Positions 49,001-57,410 of a stretch of DNA of 64,000 nt are shown here, piece after piece; within the stretch, counting starts at the first letter, position 1; every line of letters starts with the position of its first letter. Origin of the DNA: Allohahella sp002354735 (GTDB lineage: Bacteria > Pseudomonadota > Gammaproteobacteria > Pseudomonadales > Oleiphilaceae); contig NZ_CP172312.1 in assembly GCF_047946665.1 (NCBI RefSeq), positions 1,736,001 to 1,800,000 on the forward strand. Reading direction: 5' to 3'. The translations under genes and the position numbers were made by a program. The notes under the pieces are model-generated. The model saw only the letters and a list, made by a program, of their open reading frames with translations, made no database searches and was not told the origin of the DNA.

Positions 49001-50042
49001 GGCTGCACTCTGGGAGACGCTTCTTGAGGTCGAACAGATCGGCCGGGAAGATGACTTTTTTGCGCTTGGTGGGCACTCTCTTCTCGTGGTTAGACTCACC
49101 CACAGTATCCAGAGCGCGTTTCAGGTCGAGGTCCCCATCAGCCTGGTGTTTCAGCATCCAACGCTGAGACAGCTGGCTGGGCAAATCAGCCGGCGGGCCT
49201 GCAGCCCAGGTTTGGTCGTGCTGAACGAGGGGCAGTCATCCCACCCACCGCTGTTCTGCCTGCACCAACCTTCAGGAGAAGTGCATCACTATCGCCCCCT
49301 GGTAGCGGCCATGCCGGCTGAGCAGCCAGTTTATGGCATTCCGCTGCCCAGGGGATTGAATGCCGACAATAGCTCACTAACAGCGCTTGCCGAGCGCTAT
49401 GCTGCCGAGATCCGGCAGCAGCAGCCACAGGGCCCCTATCATCTCTGCGGCTGGTCAATGGGTGGATTGCTGGCGCTCGAACTGGCTCGCCAGCTGGAGC
49501 GCGCTGGTGAGACCGTCGCTTTGCTGGCCATGATCGACACGACTTACAGCACCAACGACGAAGCCATCGATTTCGAGCAAGTCCTGACGATGTTCGAGAA
49601 CGAACTGACGCCAGACAGTGCGGCACGATTTCGATCTCTGCCGCCTTCTGAACTGGAGGCCCTCAGAAGCAGGATTGGCGCGGCCGGCAAGGCCGAACAG
49701 CTGCGTTACCTGTTGCTTGAATGGCGCCTGGAGCAGGACCTGGCATTGACGGCACCGGTAGAGGTTGTGCGCCTGACACTCGATGCCATGCGCCAGGCCC
49801 GTCAGTGGGTGCAGCACTACGAACCGCGCCCCGCGAAGGCACACTTGTGCTGCTGGTGGGCGGAAGACACACTTGCCGCGCAGCCAGATCTGCCGGACTA
49901 CTGGTCGACACTCGCCAATGGAAAGGTCCAGCATTACATCGTGCCGGGCGATCATGATGATATTCTCTCGCGCCGCGACTTCAAGAAGCAGTTTGTCGGC
50001 ATGCTTGCTCAGGCCCAACGCAATATGGAAACCGTGACATGA
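46059..50042 (+). CDS. NRPS termination module: interface-like C domain - A (His-like) - PCP - TE
   Basis: This is module 8 (1327 aa), overlapping the previous gene by 4 bp. Residues 1-430 are C-like, but the HHxxxD position reads PAAHLD (126-131): the two catalytic His are absent and Asp131 remains, as in module 1. The A domain has TSGSTGEPKG at 619 and core Asp663. Its hand-read code DSAAIAEVW(K) is nearly that of module 1, so both should load the same amino acid, His-like. The carrier is GGHSLLVV (Ser1007). The thioesterase (about 1060-1327) has GWSMGG with Ser1133 and GDHDDIL with His1299, so it should release the finished peptide. Condensation is probably done by the C domain ending the preceding protein. 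Confidence 0.94.
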   Translation: MTQQPGQVDFETTNEDGLEAYALSPQQVRLWQWQPSAFGAHSGARLTIRLTGEADPVRLKTSLAQLSQRHEILRTRYQRVPGMRLPVQVIASQPLISSPEDTETLPVQLVCRPLDDGSSEVQLNLPAAHLDTASLVLLTSEWAALYAADSPDALEAGLISDEPPLQYADYAPWRQELIGSEAAAQAFWENQLKTARPLTTLPLYKSIPALGDKPSLVQRAVAMPDEAMQDWLNRAQGLAVAPEVLLLSTWVTLLHQHSESETISLGLDWQQRSSHLGDALGLFSELLPLTVSGLGTMSFEALCRQLAHQCSDLLEWRDYFPSEHPEADKMTGFAAAGFRLVSNIDTEALLTTGWSLTQADSATAPCQLLLELQMGRVAANATGEPGSNPTKLILHFNPEVFSEAAIMLIQDQLLCLLHSACATPQLKLSDLAALTSSQQRQLDTVLSGTLRPECEQPYQAIASLHNLSSCFETQSRLHPHAPAVKGLSGSLSYGQLDQRADRLANTLRSRGVGTGTRIVHFLRRDLDALVAMLAILKAGAVYVPVDPAYPSSRIAYILSDSQAMLCITSSELTGDLPEGWQDPQRLVMADAAVTSDAPAPEGIGAPDIQGHDPAYIIYTSGSTGEPKGVVITHANALHSLAARVAYYPEPVQHFLSLSSFAFDSSIAGLFWSLAQGGCLHLATESQQKDPAVLATIIAEEGITHLLALPSLYQLLLHSLNAEACQLKTSIVAGEACPRALVNLHYSSCPHVRLYNEYGPTEASVWSTVAECTVQRDEAAVAIGRPIPHTRVRLLDAKTRQVAQGLKGEIFIGGAGLSPGYLDRPALTAEKFITLEGERLYRTGDFAYIDEYGEFVFLGRADAQVKIRGYRIEPGEIEAVLCRQPAVQSAAVIAVPDQTGAYQLRAFVASEADLGADAAAESLHKALAAQLPAHMLPAEIQVLPRLPRSANGKIDRQALAAIAPRQQRVRYVAPEGEVERDLAALWETLLEVEQIGREDDFFALGGHSLLVVRLTHSIQSAFQVEVPISLVFQHPTLRQLAGQISRRACSPGLVVLNEGQSSHPPLFCLHQPSGEVHHYRPLVAAMPAEQPVYGIPLPRGLNADNSSLTALAERYAAEIRQQQPQGPYHLCGWSMGGLLALELARQLERAGETVALLAMIDTTYSTNDEAIDFEQVLTMFENELTPDSAARFRSLPPSELEALRSRIGAAGKAEQLRYLLLEWRLEQDLALTAPVEVVRLTLDAMRQARQWVQHYEPRPAKAHLCCWWAEDTLAAQPDLPDYWSTLANGKVQHYIVPGDHDDILSRRDFKKQFVGMLAQAQRNMETVT

Positions 50043-51685
50043 ATATGCTCCGCTACCTTTACCAGCAGTCCTGGCGGCTGGTCCTGTTCGCGACCATCAC
50101 AGGTGCCATTAGCGGGCTGGCCAGTGCGGGGCTCGTAGCTGTCATCAACAAGGGTATCAGCGCAGACGCAGAGATTGCTTCTTTGGGCTGGACGTTCGTC
50201 GCACTGTGCGCAGCGCTACTGATCTTCAAGATCTGCTCAGAAGTTTCGCTGCTCCATCTCACCCAGAACGCCATCTATGACCTGCGTTTGCAGCTCAGCC
50301 GAAAGCTGCTCGCGACGCCCCTGAAGCGCCTGCAGGAACTCGGCAAGCACCGCCTGCTGGTCATACTGGCCGACGACATCAACACCTTTACCAATGCCTT
50401 CGAATGGGTGCCCGTGCTGTTCATGAACAGTATCGTCGTTACCGCCTGTCTCGGCTATCTTGCCTGGCTTTCGTGGGAGCTTCTGTTGATGCTGGCGCTG
50501 TTTCTCGCAGTCGGCATTATTGGCTTCCACTTCGCAGAACGGCGGCCACTTGAACACCTGGGTAAAGTGCGCGAACTCAAGGATGCCCTGTACCTGCACT
50601 TCCGCAGCCTCATCGAAGGCAGCAAGGAACTGCAGCTCAATCGGGACAAAGGCGAGGCGTTTGTCGGTCAGGTTATCGCACCCAGCGCCCATGAGTTCAG
50701 ACAGTGGTTCACCCGTGGCATGACAGGCTACAGTATCGTCGCCAGCGTTGGCACCATGATTTTCTATGTCAATATCGGCATTCTGCTGTTCCTGATACCG
50801 CTCTGGTTCAAGCAGCCTGTGGAGGTGCTGACAGGGTTCACCATTACCTTGCTCTATCTCATACGCCCCATAGTCGACTTGATGATCGCCCTACCTGCAT
50901 TGCGACAGGCCAGTATTGCGCTACGGAAGATTGGCCAGCTCGATGAGGAGCTGACATCCGCGGCCGAGCTGCCACAGGGTCCTGACCCCTTCCCACAGAC
51001 CAGTGATCTGCGCCTGGAATTCCGCGGCGTTTGCCATCGCTACCCCGGTGAGCGCGAAGACAGTCATTTCATGTTGGGCCCGATTGACCTCACTATCGAA
51101 CAGGGCGAGCTCATCTTCCTGGTGGGCGGCAACGGTAGCGGCAAAACCACCCTGGCCATGTTGCTGCTCGGATTCTATGCGCCGGAAGCTGGTGAACTCG
51201 TACTGAACGGAATGCCGGTCACGCAGCACAACCGTGATCATTACCGACAGCATTTTTCAGCCGTGTTCGCCGACTTCCACCTCTTTGAACAGTTGCTCGG
51301 GGGCGACCAGGCAGATCTTGCGACCGGTGCCGAGCGCTATATCGAAGCCCTTGGCATGCGCCACAAGGTGAAGGTGCAAGACAACAAATTCTCAACAGTG
51401 GCCCTCTCTACTGGTCAGAGAAAGCGCCTCGCCCTGGTGTCAGCCTATCTCGAAGACCGACCGGTCTACCTTTTCGATGAGTGGGCAGCTGACCAGGACC
51501 CCGCCTTCAAGCGCGTGTTCTACACCGAGCTGCTGCCTGAACTGAAAGCTCGAGGCAAAACAGTTATCGCCATTACTCACGACGACGCCTATTTCGGCTA
51601 TGCCGATCGCATACTGAAACTGGAAGATGGCCATGTCACTGTCGACAGCGTTCAGCGTCCCGACGACACAGCCAACGTAGCCTGA
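50039..51685 (+). CDS. PvdE/SyrD-like peptide ABC exporter (fused permease-ATPase)
   Basis: This inner-membrane ABC exporter half-transporter (548 aa) belongs to the cyclic-peptide transporter family, like PvdE, which moves the pyoverdine precursor to the periplasm. The N-terminal 320 residues hold about six helices. The ATPase has Walker A GGNGSGKTT (Lys369), a signature written LSTGQRKRLAL rather than LSGGQ, and Walker B YLFDEWAADQDP, a form typical of this family. The start overlaps the thioesterase-containing NRPS gene by 4 bp (ATGA), and the stop overlaps the next gene by one base. It presumably exports the peptide made by the four NRPSs. Confidence 0.92.
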   Translation: MNMLRYLYQQSWRLVLFATITGAISGLASAGLVAVINKGISADAEIASLGWTFVALCAALLIFKICSEVSLLHLTQNAIYDLRLQLSRKLLATPLKRLQELGKHRLLVILADDINTFTNAFEWVPVLFMNSIVVTACLGYLAWLSWELLLMLALFLAVGIIGFHFAERRPLEHLGKVRELKDALYLHFRSLIEGSKELQLNRDKGEAFVGQVIAPSAHEFRQWFTRGMTGYSIVASVGTMIFYVNIGILLFLIPLWFKQPVEVLTGFTITLLYLIRPIVDLMIALPALRQASIALRKIGQLDEELTSAAELPQGPDPFPQTSDLRLEFRGVCHRYPGEREDSHFMLGPIDLTIEQGELIFLVGGNGSGKTTLAMLLLGFYAPEAGELVLNGMPVTQHNRDHYRQHFSAVFADFHLFEQLLGGDQADLATGAERYIEALGMRHKVKVQDNKFSTVALSTGQRKRLALVSAYLEDRPVYLFDEWAADQDPAFKRVFYTELLPELKARGKTVIAITHDDAYFGYADRILKLEDGHVTVDSVQRPDDTANVA

Positions 51686-52431
51686 TGATGCAGTATTCAC
51701 CGTGGATCCTGACCCGACCCTGCCCACACGCACGCCTGCGCCTGTTCTGCTTCCCCTATGCAGGCGGCAGTGCAGCAGCGTTCCTGAGCTGGCAGGCGCT
51801 GCTGCCACCGAGCATACAGCTGTGCGCCGTGCAGCTGCCTGGCCGCGGCGCACGGTTCACTGAGCCTTGCGAGACGGGCTTCAAACCCTTGATCACCAAC
51901 CTGGCTGACGTCATCAGGCAGCAGAGCCACCTACCGTTTGCGTTCTTTGGCCACAGCCTTGGCGGTCTCGTTGCCTTCGAACTCGCGCGCGAATGTCAGC
52001 GGACAAGCCTGCCTCAGGCACACCACCTCTTTGTTTCTGCCACTAATGCGCCACAGCATCAGCCATGTCGCCCCGACTTCGATGAGATCGACGACGAGCA
52101 CCTGATCGAGACACTGCGAGACTACAACGGCACGCCTGCCGCACTGTTGGAAAACCGTGAGCTGATGGACCTTCTACTGCCAGCGATCCGCGCGGATTTT
52201 TCGCTGCTGAATGACTATCGCTATCAGACACGTGACAAGCTCGAGATACCCTTGTCCGTACTGGCCGGACGACAGGATCAGCACCTGGTCCAGGCGCACT
52301 TACCGGCCTGGCAGGCTGAAACCAGTGCCGCCTGCCATCTGCGCTGGTTCGAGGGGGATCATTTCTATCTGCAAAACGAAGCAGCAGCAGTCATCGATCT
52401 TATACAAACTGAACTGCAGGCATATCTCTGA
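51685..52431 (+). CDS. Type II (editing) thioesterase
   Basis: This is an alpha/beta-hydrolase thioesterase (248 aa) of the GrsT/PvdG type, which frees carrier domains blocked by wrong or stalled acyl groups. The motifs FCFPYAGGSAAAFLSWQ and VQLPGRGAR are family hallmarks. The nucleophile is Ser91 in FGHSLGG, and the catalytic His is His226 in EGDHFYL. It overlaps by one base both the exporter gene before it and the phosphopantetheinyl transferase gene after it, so it belongs to the same coupled operon. Confidence 0.93.
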   Translation: MMQYSPWILTRPCPHARLRLFCFPYAGGSAAAFLSWQALLPPSIQLCAVQLPGRGARFTEPCETGFKPLITNLADVIRQQSHLPFAFFGHSLGGLVAFELARECQRTSLPQAHHLFVSATNAPQHQPCRPDFDEIDDEHLIETLRDYNGTPAALLENRELMDLLLPAIRADFSLLNDYRYQTRDKLEIPLSVLAGRQDQHLVQAHLPAWQAETSAACHLRWFEGDHFYLQNEAAAVIDLIQTELQAYL

Positions 52432-53153
52432 TGAGCGTGCCGCTACAATCCGACACTGTGGATGTATGGCGCTGGGATCTTTCTGACAGCGCCTGGGATC
52501 AGTGTGCGACTCTGCTCAGCAGGGATGAAGCCGACAAGGCCGCACGATTTCGATGCGAACACCTGCAGGCGCAGTATCGACGCGGACGCGGCGTGTTACG
52601 CCTGATACTCGCCCAATACCTCGGTCGAGACCCGGCGAGCCTGATGCTGATCTGCGATGCTTTCGGCAAGCCGGCCGTGGCCGATTCGCCCCTGCACTTC
52701 AACCTGTCCCACAGCAGTCGAGAAGCAATACTGGCGATTGCGCGGCAGCCGGTTGGCATTGACATCGAGTACACTGAGCGGGCCGATATCGATGTTGTTA
52801 GCCTGCTCGATCTTGTCTGCCATGCACGGGAGAAGCAGGTACTGCTGGCGCTCGATGAGGTGGATTGTAGGCTTGCCTTTTATCGGCTGTGGACCCAGAA
52901 GGAGGCGTACTGTAAAGCCCTCGGGCACGGCCTGCAGAAGACGCTGAGCGAAATACTGATCCTGCAGCAGCCGACCGGCCGCTTTCATATCGTCGATAGT
53001 GGCGAAGCCGGTGAACGACAGCTGGAGATCAGAAGCCTCCCGGCCCCGCCAGGCTACCTGGCCAGCCTCTGCGTTTCGGTTGATGTGGCACAAGTCAGGA
53101 CGTATACACCGACCGCAGATAGCGAAGCTGTTCTTCAAGCGGCTGACGCCTGA
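52431..53153 (+). CDS. 4'-phosphopantetheinyl transferase, Sfp type
   Basis: This enzyme (240 aa) transfers phosphopantetheine from CoA to the carrier serines of the eight NRPS modules. Family motifs are in place: FGKPAV (78-83), LHFNLSHS (88-95), VGIDIEY (Asp111, Glu113) and LWTQKEAYCKALG (Glu158, Lys162). The ATG overlaps the thioesterase stop. Having a dedicated transferase in the operon makes the cluster self-sufficient for carrier activation. Its last 59 bp overlap the convergent ferric reductase gene. Confidence 0.94.
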   Translation: MSVPLQSDTVDVWRWDLSDSAWDQCATLLSRDEADKAARFRCEHLQAQYRRGRGVLRLILAQYLGRDPASLMLICDAFGKPAVADSPLHFNLSHSSREAILAIARQPVGIDIEYTERADIDVVSLLDLVCHAREKQVLLALDEVDCRLAFYRLWTQKEAYCKALGHGLQKTLSEILILQQPTGRFHIVDSGEAGERQLEIRSLPAPPGYLASLCVSVDVAQVRTYTPTADSEAVLQAADA

Positions 53154-53853
53154 GTTTGGGGCACGACTCACACCAGACCGGGGGCCCGTCTTTGTGCAGG
53201 CGGTAATGCAGACAGCATTGCTTTCGCACAGGGATCTCCTGAGGTAGATCTGCCGCGGGCGACGGCTCCCATTGCTGCAGGGGTCTCAAGGCCCGCTGCC
53301 CCGCCTGAACGGTTCTGGTCTTCAACCAGCCGTGCGCTGCGCTGGCAGGCCGGAGGCTGCCTTCCAGTCTGGTAAAGAGACCATCCCATACCACGACCAC
53401 GTTCGTCCAGAGCAGCTTCGGCGAGACCTTCCCGGCCATGGCCAGGGCTGCGACAAAAGGCTCCAGATGCTCGGTGAACAGATGGCTAAACAGCGCCGAA
53501 TGTTCGCTTGGGCTGAGGGGCCGACAGCTGGCATCGACGAAGATGGCTGATGGCATGGCTTGATCCAGAAGCAGCTCGGCAGCCGCCTGCGTCGCGTCGA
53601 TTTCAGCCCCCAGTTCCAGGGCGGCACCGACGACTGCCGGCATGATGAGGCACAGGTAGTCCATCGACCACTGCGAAGCAATGGCGGCCGGTTTGGCATC
53701 GGGATAGCGCGGGGCGTAGTCGTCCAAAAGCTGGCGGAGCACGCTGACCTCGGTGAGCCGTCGCAGAGGCACACCGCGACAGTCACCGCGCACGACGCGG
53801 AGAACCTGTCGCAGAGGCGCTGGGGCGCGCTGCAGCGCAAGATCGAGATTCAT
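53095..53853 (-). CDS. fhuF: FhuF-type siderophore-iron reductase
   Basis: This is a 252-aa protein of the FhuF family, cytoplasmic [2Fe-2S] proteins that reduce ferric siderophores to release iron. The C-terminal cluster-binding motif is clear: Cys213-Cys214 (QCCLHYR), then Cys228 and Cys231 (WCESCPKL). The N-terminal 200 residues match the helical FhuF domain (MPSAIFVDASCRPLSPSEHS, WDGLFTRLEGS). It is convergent with the phosphopantetheinyl transferase gene and overlaps it by 59 bp. The Fur box at 53889-53903 lies 36 bp before its ATG. It probably handles the ferric form of the cluster product after import. Confidence 0.88.
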   Translation of the reverse strand: MNLDLALQRAPAPLRQVLRVVRGDCRGVPLRRLTEVSVLRQLLDDYAPRYPDAKPAAIASQWSMDYLCLIMPAVVGAALELGAEIDATQAAAELLLDQAMPSAIFVDASCRPLSPSEHSALFSHLFTEHLEPFVAALAMAGKVSPKLLWTNVVVVWDGLFTRLEGSLRPASAAHGWLKTRTVQAGQRALRPLQQWEPSPAADLPQEIPVRKQCCLHYRLHKDGPPVWCESCPKLRRQPLEEQLRYLRSVYTS

Positions 53854-53888
53854 GAATCAGGCACCAAAAGCTACTCGCTGAACGCAAA

Positions 53889-53903
53889 TGAGAATGTTTA
53901 TTA
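53889..53903. promoter_or_regulatory. Fur box between fhuF-like and ABC transporter genes
   Basis: TGAGAATGTTTATTA matches the 7-1-7 Fur consensus at 11 of 14 positions. The neighbouring AT-rich bases (atgagaatgtttattattat) add a partial repeat. It sits between divergent genes, 36 bp from the reductase ATG and 63 bp from the ABC transporter ATG. Confidence 0.78.
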
Positions 53904-53965
53904 TTATTGAACTTAATGGAGTCAAAAGATAGACTCGATCGTTTTTGGCGCAAGCACGTTTTCTT

Positions 53966-55720
53966 ATGCAAACCCTGCGGAACTTCTGGCGCCTTGCCAG
54001 GCCATTCTGGACCTCCCGCAAGCGAGGGCCGGCCCTGTGGGCGCTCATCCTGACGATCCTTTGCAACCTCGGACTCGTTGGCGTAGCCGTCCTGACCAAC
54101 TTCTGGAACCTCTACTTCTATAACGCGCTGCAGGACCTCGATTACAATGCCTTCCTGCTGGGCGGTCTGCAGTTTGTAGGCCTCGAAGTTGCGCTGGCGG
54201 CTTTGACGATGGGCGCTTTCCACTTTCAGGAAAAGCTGTCGATTATCTGGCGTCGTTGGGAAACCGAAAATACGCTGCAACAGTGGCTGCACCGCAAGCG
54301 CTTTTACAAGCTCCAGCTCACGTCGCCCGAGACGGACAATCCTGACCAGCGAATCGCCGACGATATCCGTCTGTTCATTTCAATTTCCCTCAAGCTTGGT
54401 CTGGGCATGATGACGGCGATCACTTCGCTGTTTTCATTCGCACATATCCTCTGGGCGGCGTCGAGCATCGTGACGTTTACACTGGACGGGAAGGAAATCT
54501 TCATCCCCGGGCTACTGCTGTGGGCCGCTCTGCTGTATTCCCTGATCGGAACTGGTCTTGTGTTTTGGCTCGGTCGTAAGCTGCCGGGGCTCAACTTCAC
54601 GCAACAACGGCGCGAGGCGGACTTCCGCTTCTCGATGATGCGCCTGCGCGAGCAGTCAGAAGCGGTTGCCCTGTACCAGGGTGAGGCCGAAGAGCATCAG
54701 CGCTTCAGTCACAGACTGAATAGAGCACTCAGCAACTACTGGACCCTGGTCAGACACAAGAAAGCGGTGCTGGGGTTTTCGAGCTTCTACATGCGCTCCG
54801 CGACGGTGGTCGGCATGTTCCTGATGGCGCCAAAGTTTTTTGCCGGCGCGGTTCCGCTTGGTCGGCTGACCCAGGTCGGTAGCGCCTTTGGTCAGGTGCA
54901 GGAGTCCACGTCCTATCTGATCGGCGTATTTCCGGAAATCGCGGAGTGGAAGTCAGTGATCGACCGGCTCGAGGGCTTCAAGCGACGACTGTGCGAGGTG
55001 GATGCGCACAGTACTGGAGAACTCCTGCACCAGGGCGGCAGCCTGTCTCTGAAGGATCTGGAAGTGTGGCTGCCGGATGGCAGGCACCTCCTGAAGCCTC
55101 TGAACCTCGATCTGCACGCTGGTGAGCGGCTCCTGATCCGCGGGCCCTCAGGCTGCGGAAAAAGTACGCTGCTACGCGCCTTCACGGGGCTGTGGCCGCA
55201 CACAAGTGGTTCCACGAGTTATGATCGGGAGAGCGCCCTCGTACTCAGCCAGCGGCCCTATCTGCCACTGGGGTCGCTCAGACAGGTCCTGTACTACCCT
55301 CACCCGGAAAAGACTGATGATTCTGCTCTGGCAGACGTACTGCGCGCCTGCCAGCTCGAGCACCTTCAGAACCAGCTTGATGTGCATGCGGACTGGGAAC
55401 AAACCCTGAGTGTTGGTGAGCAGCAGCGCTGTGCGTTTGCCCGGGCCCTGCTCTCCAAGCCCAGAGTGCTGCTTATGGATGAGAGCAGTTCCGCATTGGA
55501 CGAAGCCAGTGAAGCCCAGCTATATGCGCAGCTTGCCGACTGGATGCCTTTGTCGGTCATCGTCAGCATCGGGCACCGCCAGACCCTCGAGCGTTTTCAC
55601 ACGCACGTTCTGGAAATTTCCCGAGAAGGACAGTGGAAAAAATGGCGGACTGAGCAGCAATCGGAAACGATGTCGACGAAATTTGCACCGGCGACTAATT
55701 TCGAACCAGAATATTCTTGA
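53966..55720 (+). CDS. YddA/SbmA-type ABC transporter (fused permease-ATPase)
   Basis: This inner-membrane ABC protein (584 aa) has a YddA/BacA-like transmembrane domain (WNLYFYNALQDLDYNAFLL, IADDIRLFISISLKLGLGMM, LPGLNFTQQRREADFRFSMM) and a C-terminal ATPase. The ATPase has Walker A GPSGCGKSTLL, signature LSVGEQQRCAFARALL and Walker B VLLMDESSSALDE. Some relatives in siderophore loci (ExsE type) take part in siderophore or ferric-siderophore traffic across the inner membrane. The Fur box just upstream supports an iron role; direction of transport is uncertain. ATG 53966 is used; an in-frame TTG at 53945 is an alternative, and neither has a clear ribosome-binding site. Confidence 0.85.
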   Translation: MQTLRNFWRLARPFWTSRKRGPALWALILTILCNLGLVGVAVLTNFWNLYFYNALQDLDYNAFLLGGLQFVGLEVALAALTMGAFHFQEKLSIIWRRWETENTLQQWLHRKRFYKLQLTSPETDNPDQRIADDIRLFISISLKLGLGMMTAITSLFSFAHILWAASSIVTFTLDGKEIFIPGLLLWAALLYSLIGTGLVFWLGRKLPGLNFTQQRREADFRFSMMRLREQSEAVALYQGEAEEHQRFSHRLNRALSNYWTLVRHKKAVLGFSSFYMRSATVVGMFLMAPKFFAGAVPLGRLTQVGSAFGQVQESTSYLIGVFPEIAEWKSVIDRLEGFKRRLCEVDAHSTGELLHQGGSLSLKDLEVWLPDGRHLLKPLNLDLHAGERLLIRGPSGCGKSTLLRAFTGLWPHTSGSTSYDRESALVLSQRPYLPLGSLRQVLYYPHPEKTDDSALADVLRACQLEHLQNQLDVHADWEQTLSVGEQQRCAFARALLSKPRVLLMDESSSALDEASEAQLYAQLADWMPLSVIVSIGHRQTLERFHTHVLEISREGQWKKWRTEQQSETMSTKFAPATNFEPEYS

Positions 55721-55818
55721 TGAAACGAGGGGGGCCACACAGTTCCTCCGGAACCAGGGCGAGACCGAGGAGTGCTAAAGGTCGGCGGGAAGAATCTTGC
55801 AGCGGTAAGCAGAGGAGC

Positions 55819-55843
55819 GCAGACCGCTACGCGAGCGGTCTGC
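55819..55843. terminator. Hairpin between convergent ABC transporter and DUF5666 genes
   Basis: GCAGACCGCT and AGCGGTCTGC pair perfectly over 10 bp around a 5-nt loop in the gap between convergent genes. No T-run follows, so terminator function is only suggested by position. Confidence 0.5.
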
Positions 55844-55868
55844 TAGTGAGGCTTCGGAAAGCCGGAGC

Positions 55869-57260
55869 TTAGTCTTCGCGTTCGACAGATTCAGCCAGCA
55901 ATACACCGTCAGCTGTAACCATACCCTCAACGGCTGTGAGTTCCCCTAACTGCGGAAAAAAGTCGGCGGGCTCAAAGCTGGTATTGGAATCAGTCGTCAC
56001 GGTGATACCAATGATGCTGAAGCTTGGCGGTGTGCTTTCTTCGACGATACCCTGGATACTTGCAGTCGCCCCTTCCTCTGTCTCCTGGCGCTCAATCGAG
56101 GTCGCTACCAGAGACCCATCAGCGGCCTGATAGGCATCGACCTCAACCCACTGACCAGTCAATAGCTTTCCCAGATTGAGAAACTTGTCAGACGCTGCGC
56201 TACTATCCTTGAAAAATGTGCGATCGCTAACTTTGAACTCACGTCCCAGCACAGTGATGCTATTGGCTCCTACGGCATCCAGTGAAGCTTCCACCTCTAT
56301 CTGACTCTCCTGCTCAAAGGAGATTTCTTCAGCGATCAGAACACCGTTCGCGTCGACCTGACCTTCTACTTCGATGCGAATATCGTTGGCCAGGCTGGCA
56401 GCTGAGCCTTCATCGAATTCGGTATCACTTGTGATACGGATTCGCTGGCCGTTGACGGCGAAACCCTCCGGGCTAAAGTCGGTGACGATACCGACGATTT
56501 CAAGCTCCTCGCCTTCCTCGGCGTCTACACCCTCCTCTTCACCTTCGATCTCCTCCGCGACAAACACACCGCTTTGCAGCGGTTGAGCGGTCTTGACTTC
56601 TACGAAGAGGCCATTAGCGAGCTCTGCAATGTCTTCAAGTACCGCGCCTGTATAGGCAACAGTCAAACTGCCTAAGAGAAAGGTTTCATTGGCGACGTCG
56701 AGTCCAGTGATGCGGCCTTTGACTTCGAAGTCCGTGCTGTCACTTGCTTCTACAAGACTTGCGCGCAGATTGCCGGTGCTGTCAAAGAAACCGCTTACCT
56801 CGATCACTGTGCCCGGTGTAAGGATGTCAAAGGTGGTGCCATCGAAGACCGTACTGGCACTGACGATAACTGTCTGACCCAGGACGACCATCTGCTTGTT
56901 GATTGAATCGATGCTGCTTATTGGCCCCTCGAGATCGTCATCGAAACTGAGGCTGACGGCGGTACCGGTGCCATCGCCATTGTTCTGGCCACTCACCCGC
57001 ACGATCATGCCTACTTTCAGATCAGCTTCCGTGATCGTTGCGCCGTCTGAAGTCACGCTGGCCCCGTCGACGTCGTAATGTACACCGTTGACGATTACCG
57101 AGCCGAAACCGCTGATGGGACCCATGACAGTCTTGCTGCTTGAGGTGGTCGGAGTGGGCGTCGGAGTCCCCACGCTACCACTACCATCGCTACCACCGCC
57201 ACATGCAGAAAGAAGACCGGCAGTAATGGCGATACTCAATAAGGTTCTTGAAAATGTCAT
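55869..57260 (-). CDS. DUF5666 repeat lipoprotein
   Basis: This is a predicted lipoprotein of about 463 aa. ATG 57260 places the signal peptide and lipobox LLSAC at the N-terminus, followed by a Gly/Ser/Thr-Pro linker. The rest is a series of about five related beta-barrel repeats of the DUF5666 type, each with a pattern like GPISGFGSVIVNGVHYD and LKVGMIVRVSG. It is acidic (runs such as EEIEGEEEGVDAEEGEE) and has no catalytic motif. A cell-envelope location is inferred. Its function is unknown; the family is common in environmental proteobacteria. Confidence 0.82.
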   Translation of the reverse strand: MTFSRTLLSIAITAGLLSACGGGSDGSGSVGTPTPTPTTSSSKTVMGPISGFGSVIVNGVHYDVDGASVTSDGATITEADLKVGMIVRVSGQNNGDGTGTAVSLSFDDDLEGPISSIDSINKQMVVLGQTVIVSASTVFDGTTFDILTPGTVIEVSGFFDSTGNLRASLVEASDSTDFEVKGRITGLDVANETFLLGSLTVAYTGAVLEDIAELANGLFVEVKTAQPLQSGVFVAEEIEGEEEGVDAEEGEELEIVGIVTDFSPEGFAVNGQRIRITSDTEFDEGSAASLANDIRIEVEGQVDANGVLIAEEISFEQESQIEVEASLDAVGANSITVLGREFKVSDRTFFKDSSAASDKFLNLGKLLTGQWVEVDAYQAADGSLVATSIERQETEEGATASIQGIVEESTPPSFSIIGITVTTDSNTSFEPADFFPQLGELTAVEGMVTADGVLLAESVERED

Positions 57261-57410
57261 GATCAGGTTCTCAGCGGGGTCATGAGCGGCAACGCCGTTC
57301 TTCGGCATAATTATCCGCCTCGCCCGTAGTGAATCCAGATCGATTCAGTGTCGAATTGTGTAGTCGTGTATACACCCTAACGCCATCTGGGGCATCTCAT
57401 GAGAAATCAT

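Noticed and set aside
57366..57375. GTGTATACAC palindrome before the DUF5666 gene
   Set aside because: It is a single 10-bp palindrome without a partner copy, too short to call an operator. It may simply include a -10-like TATACA.
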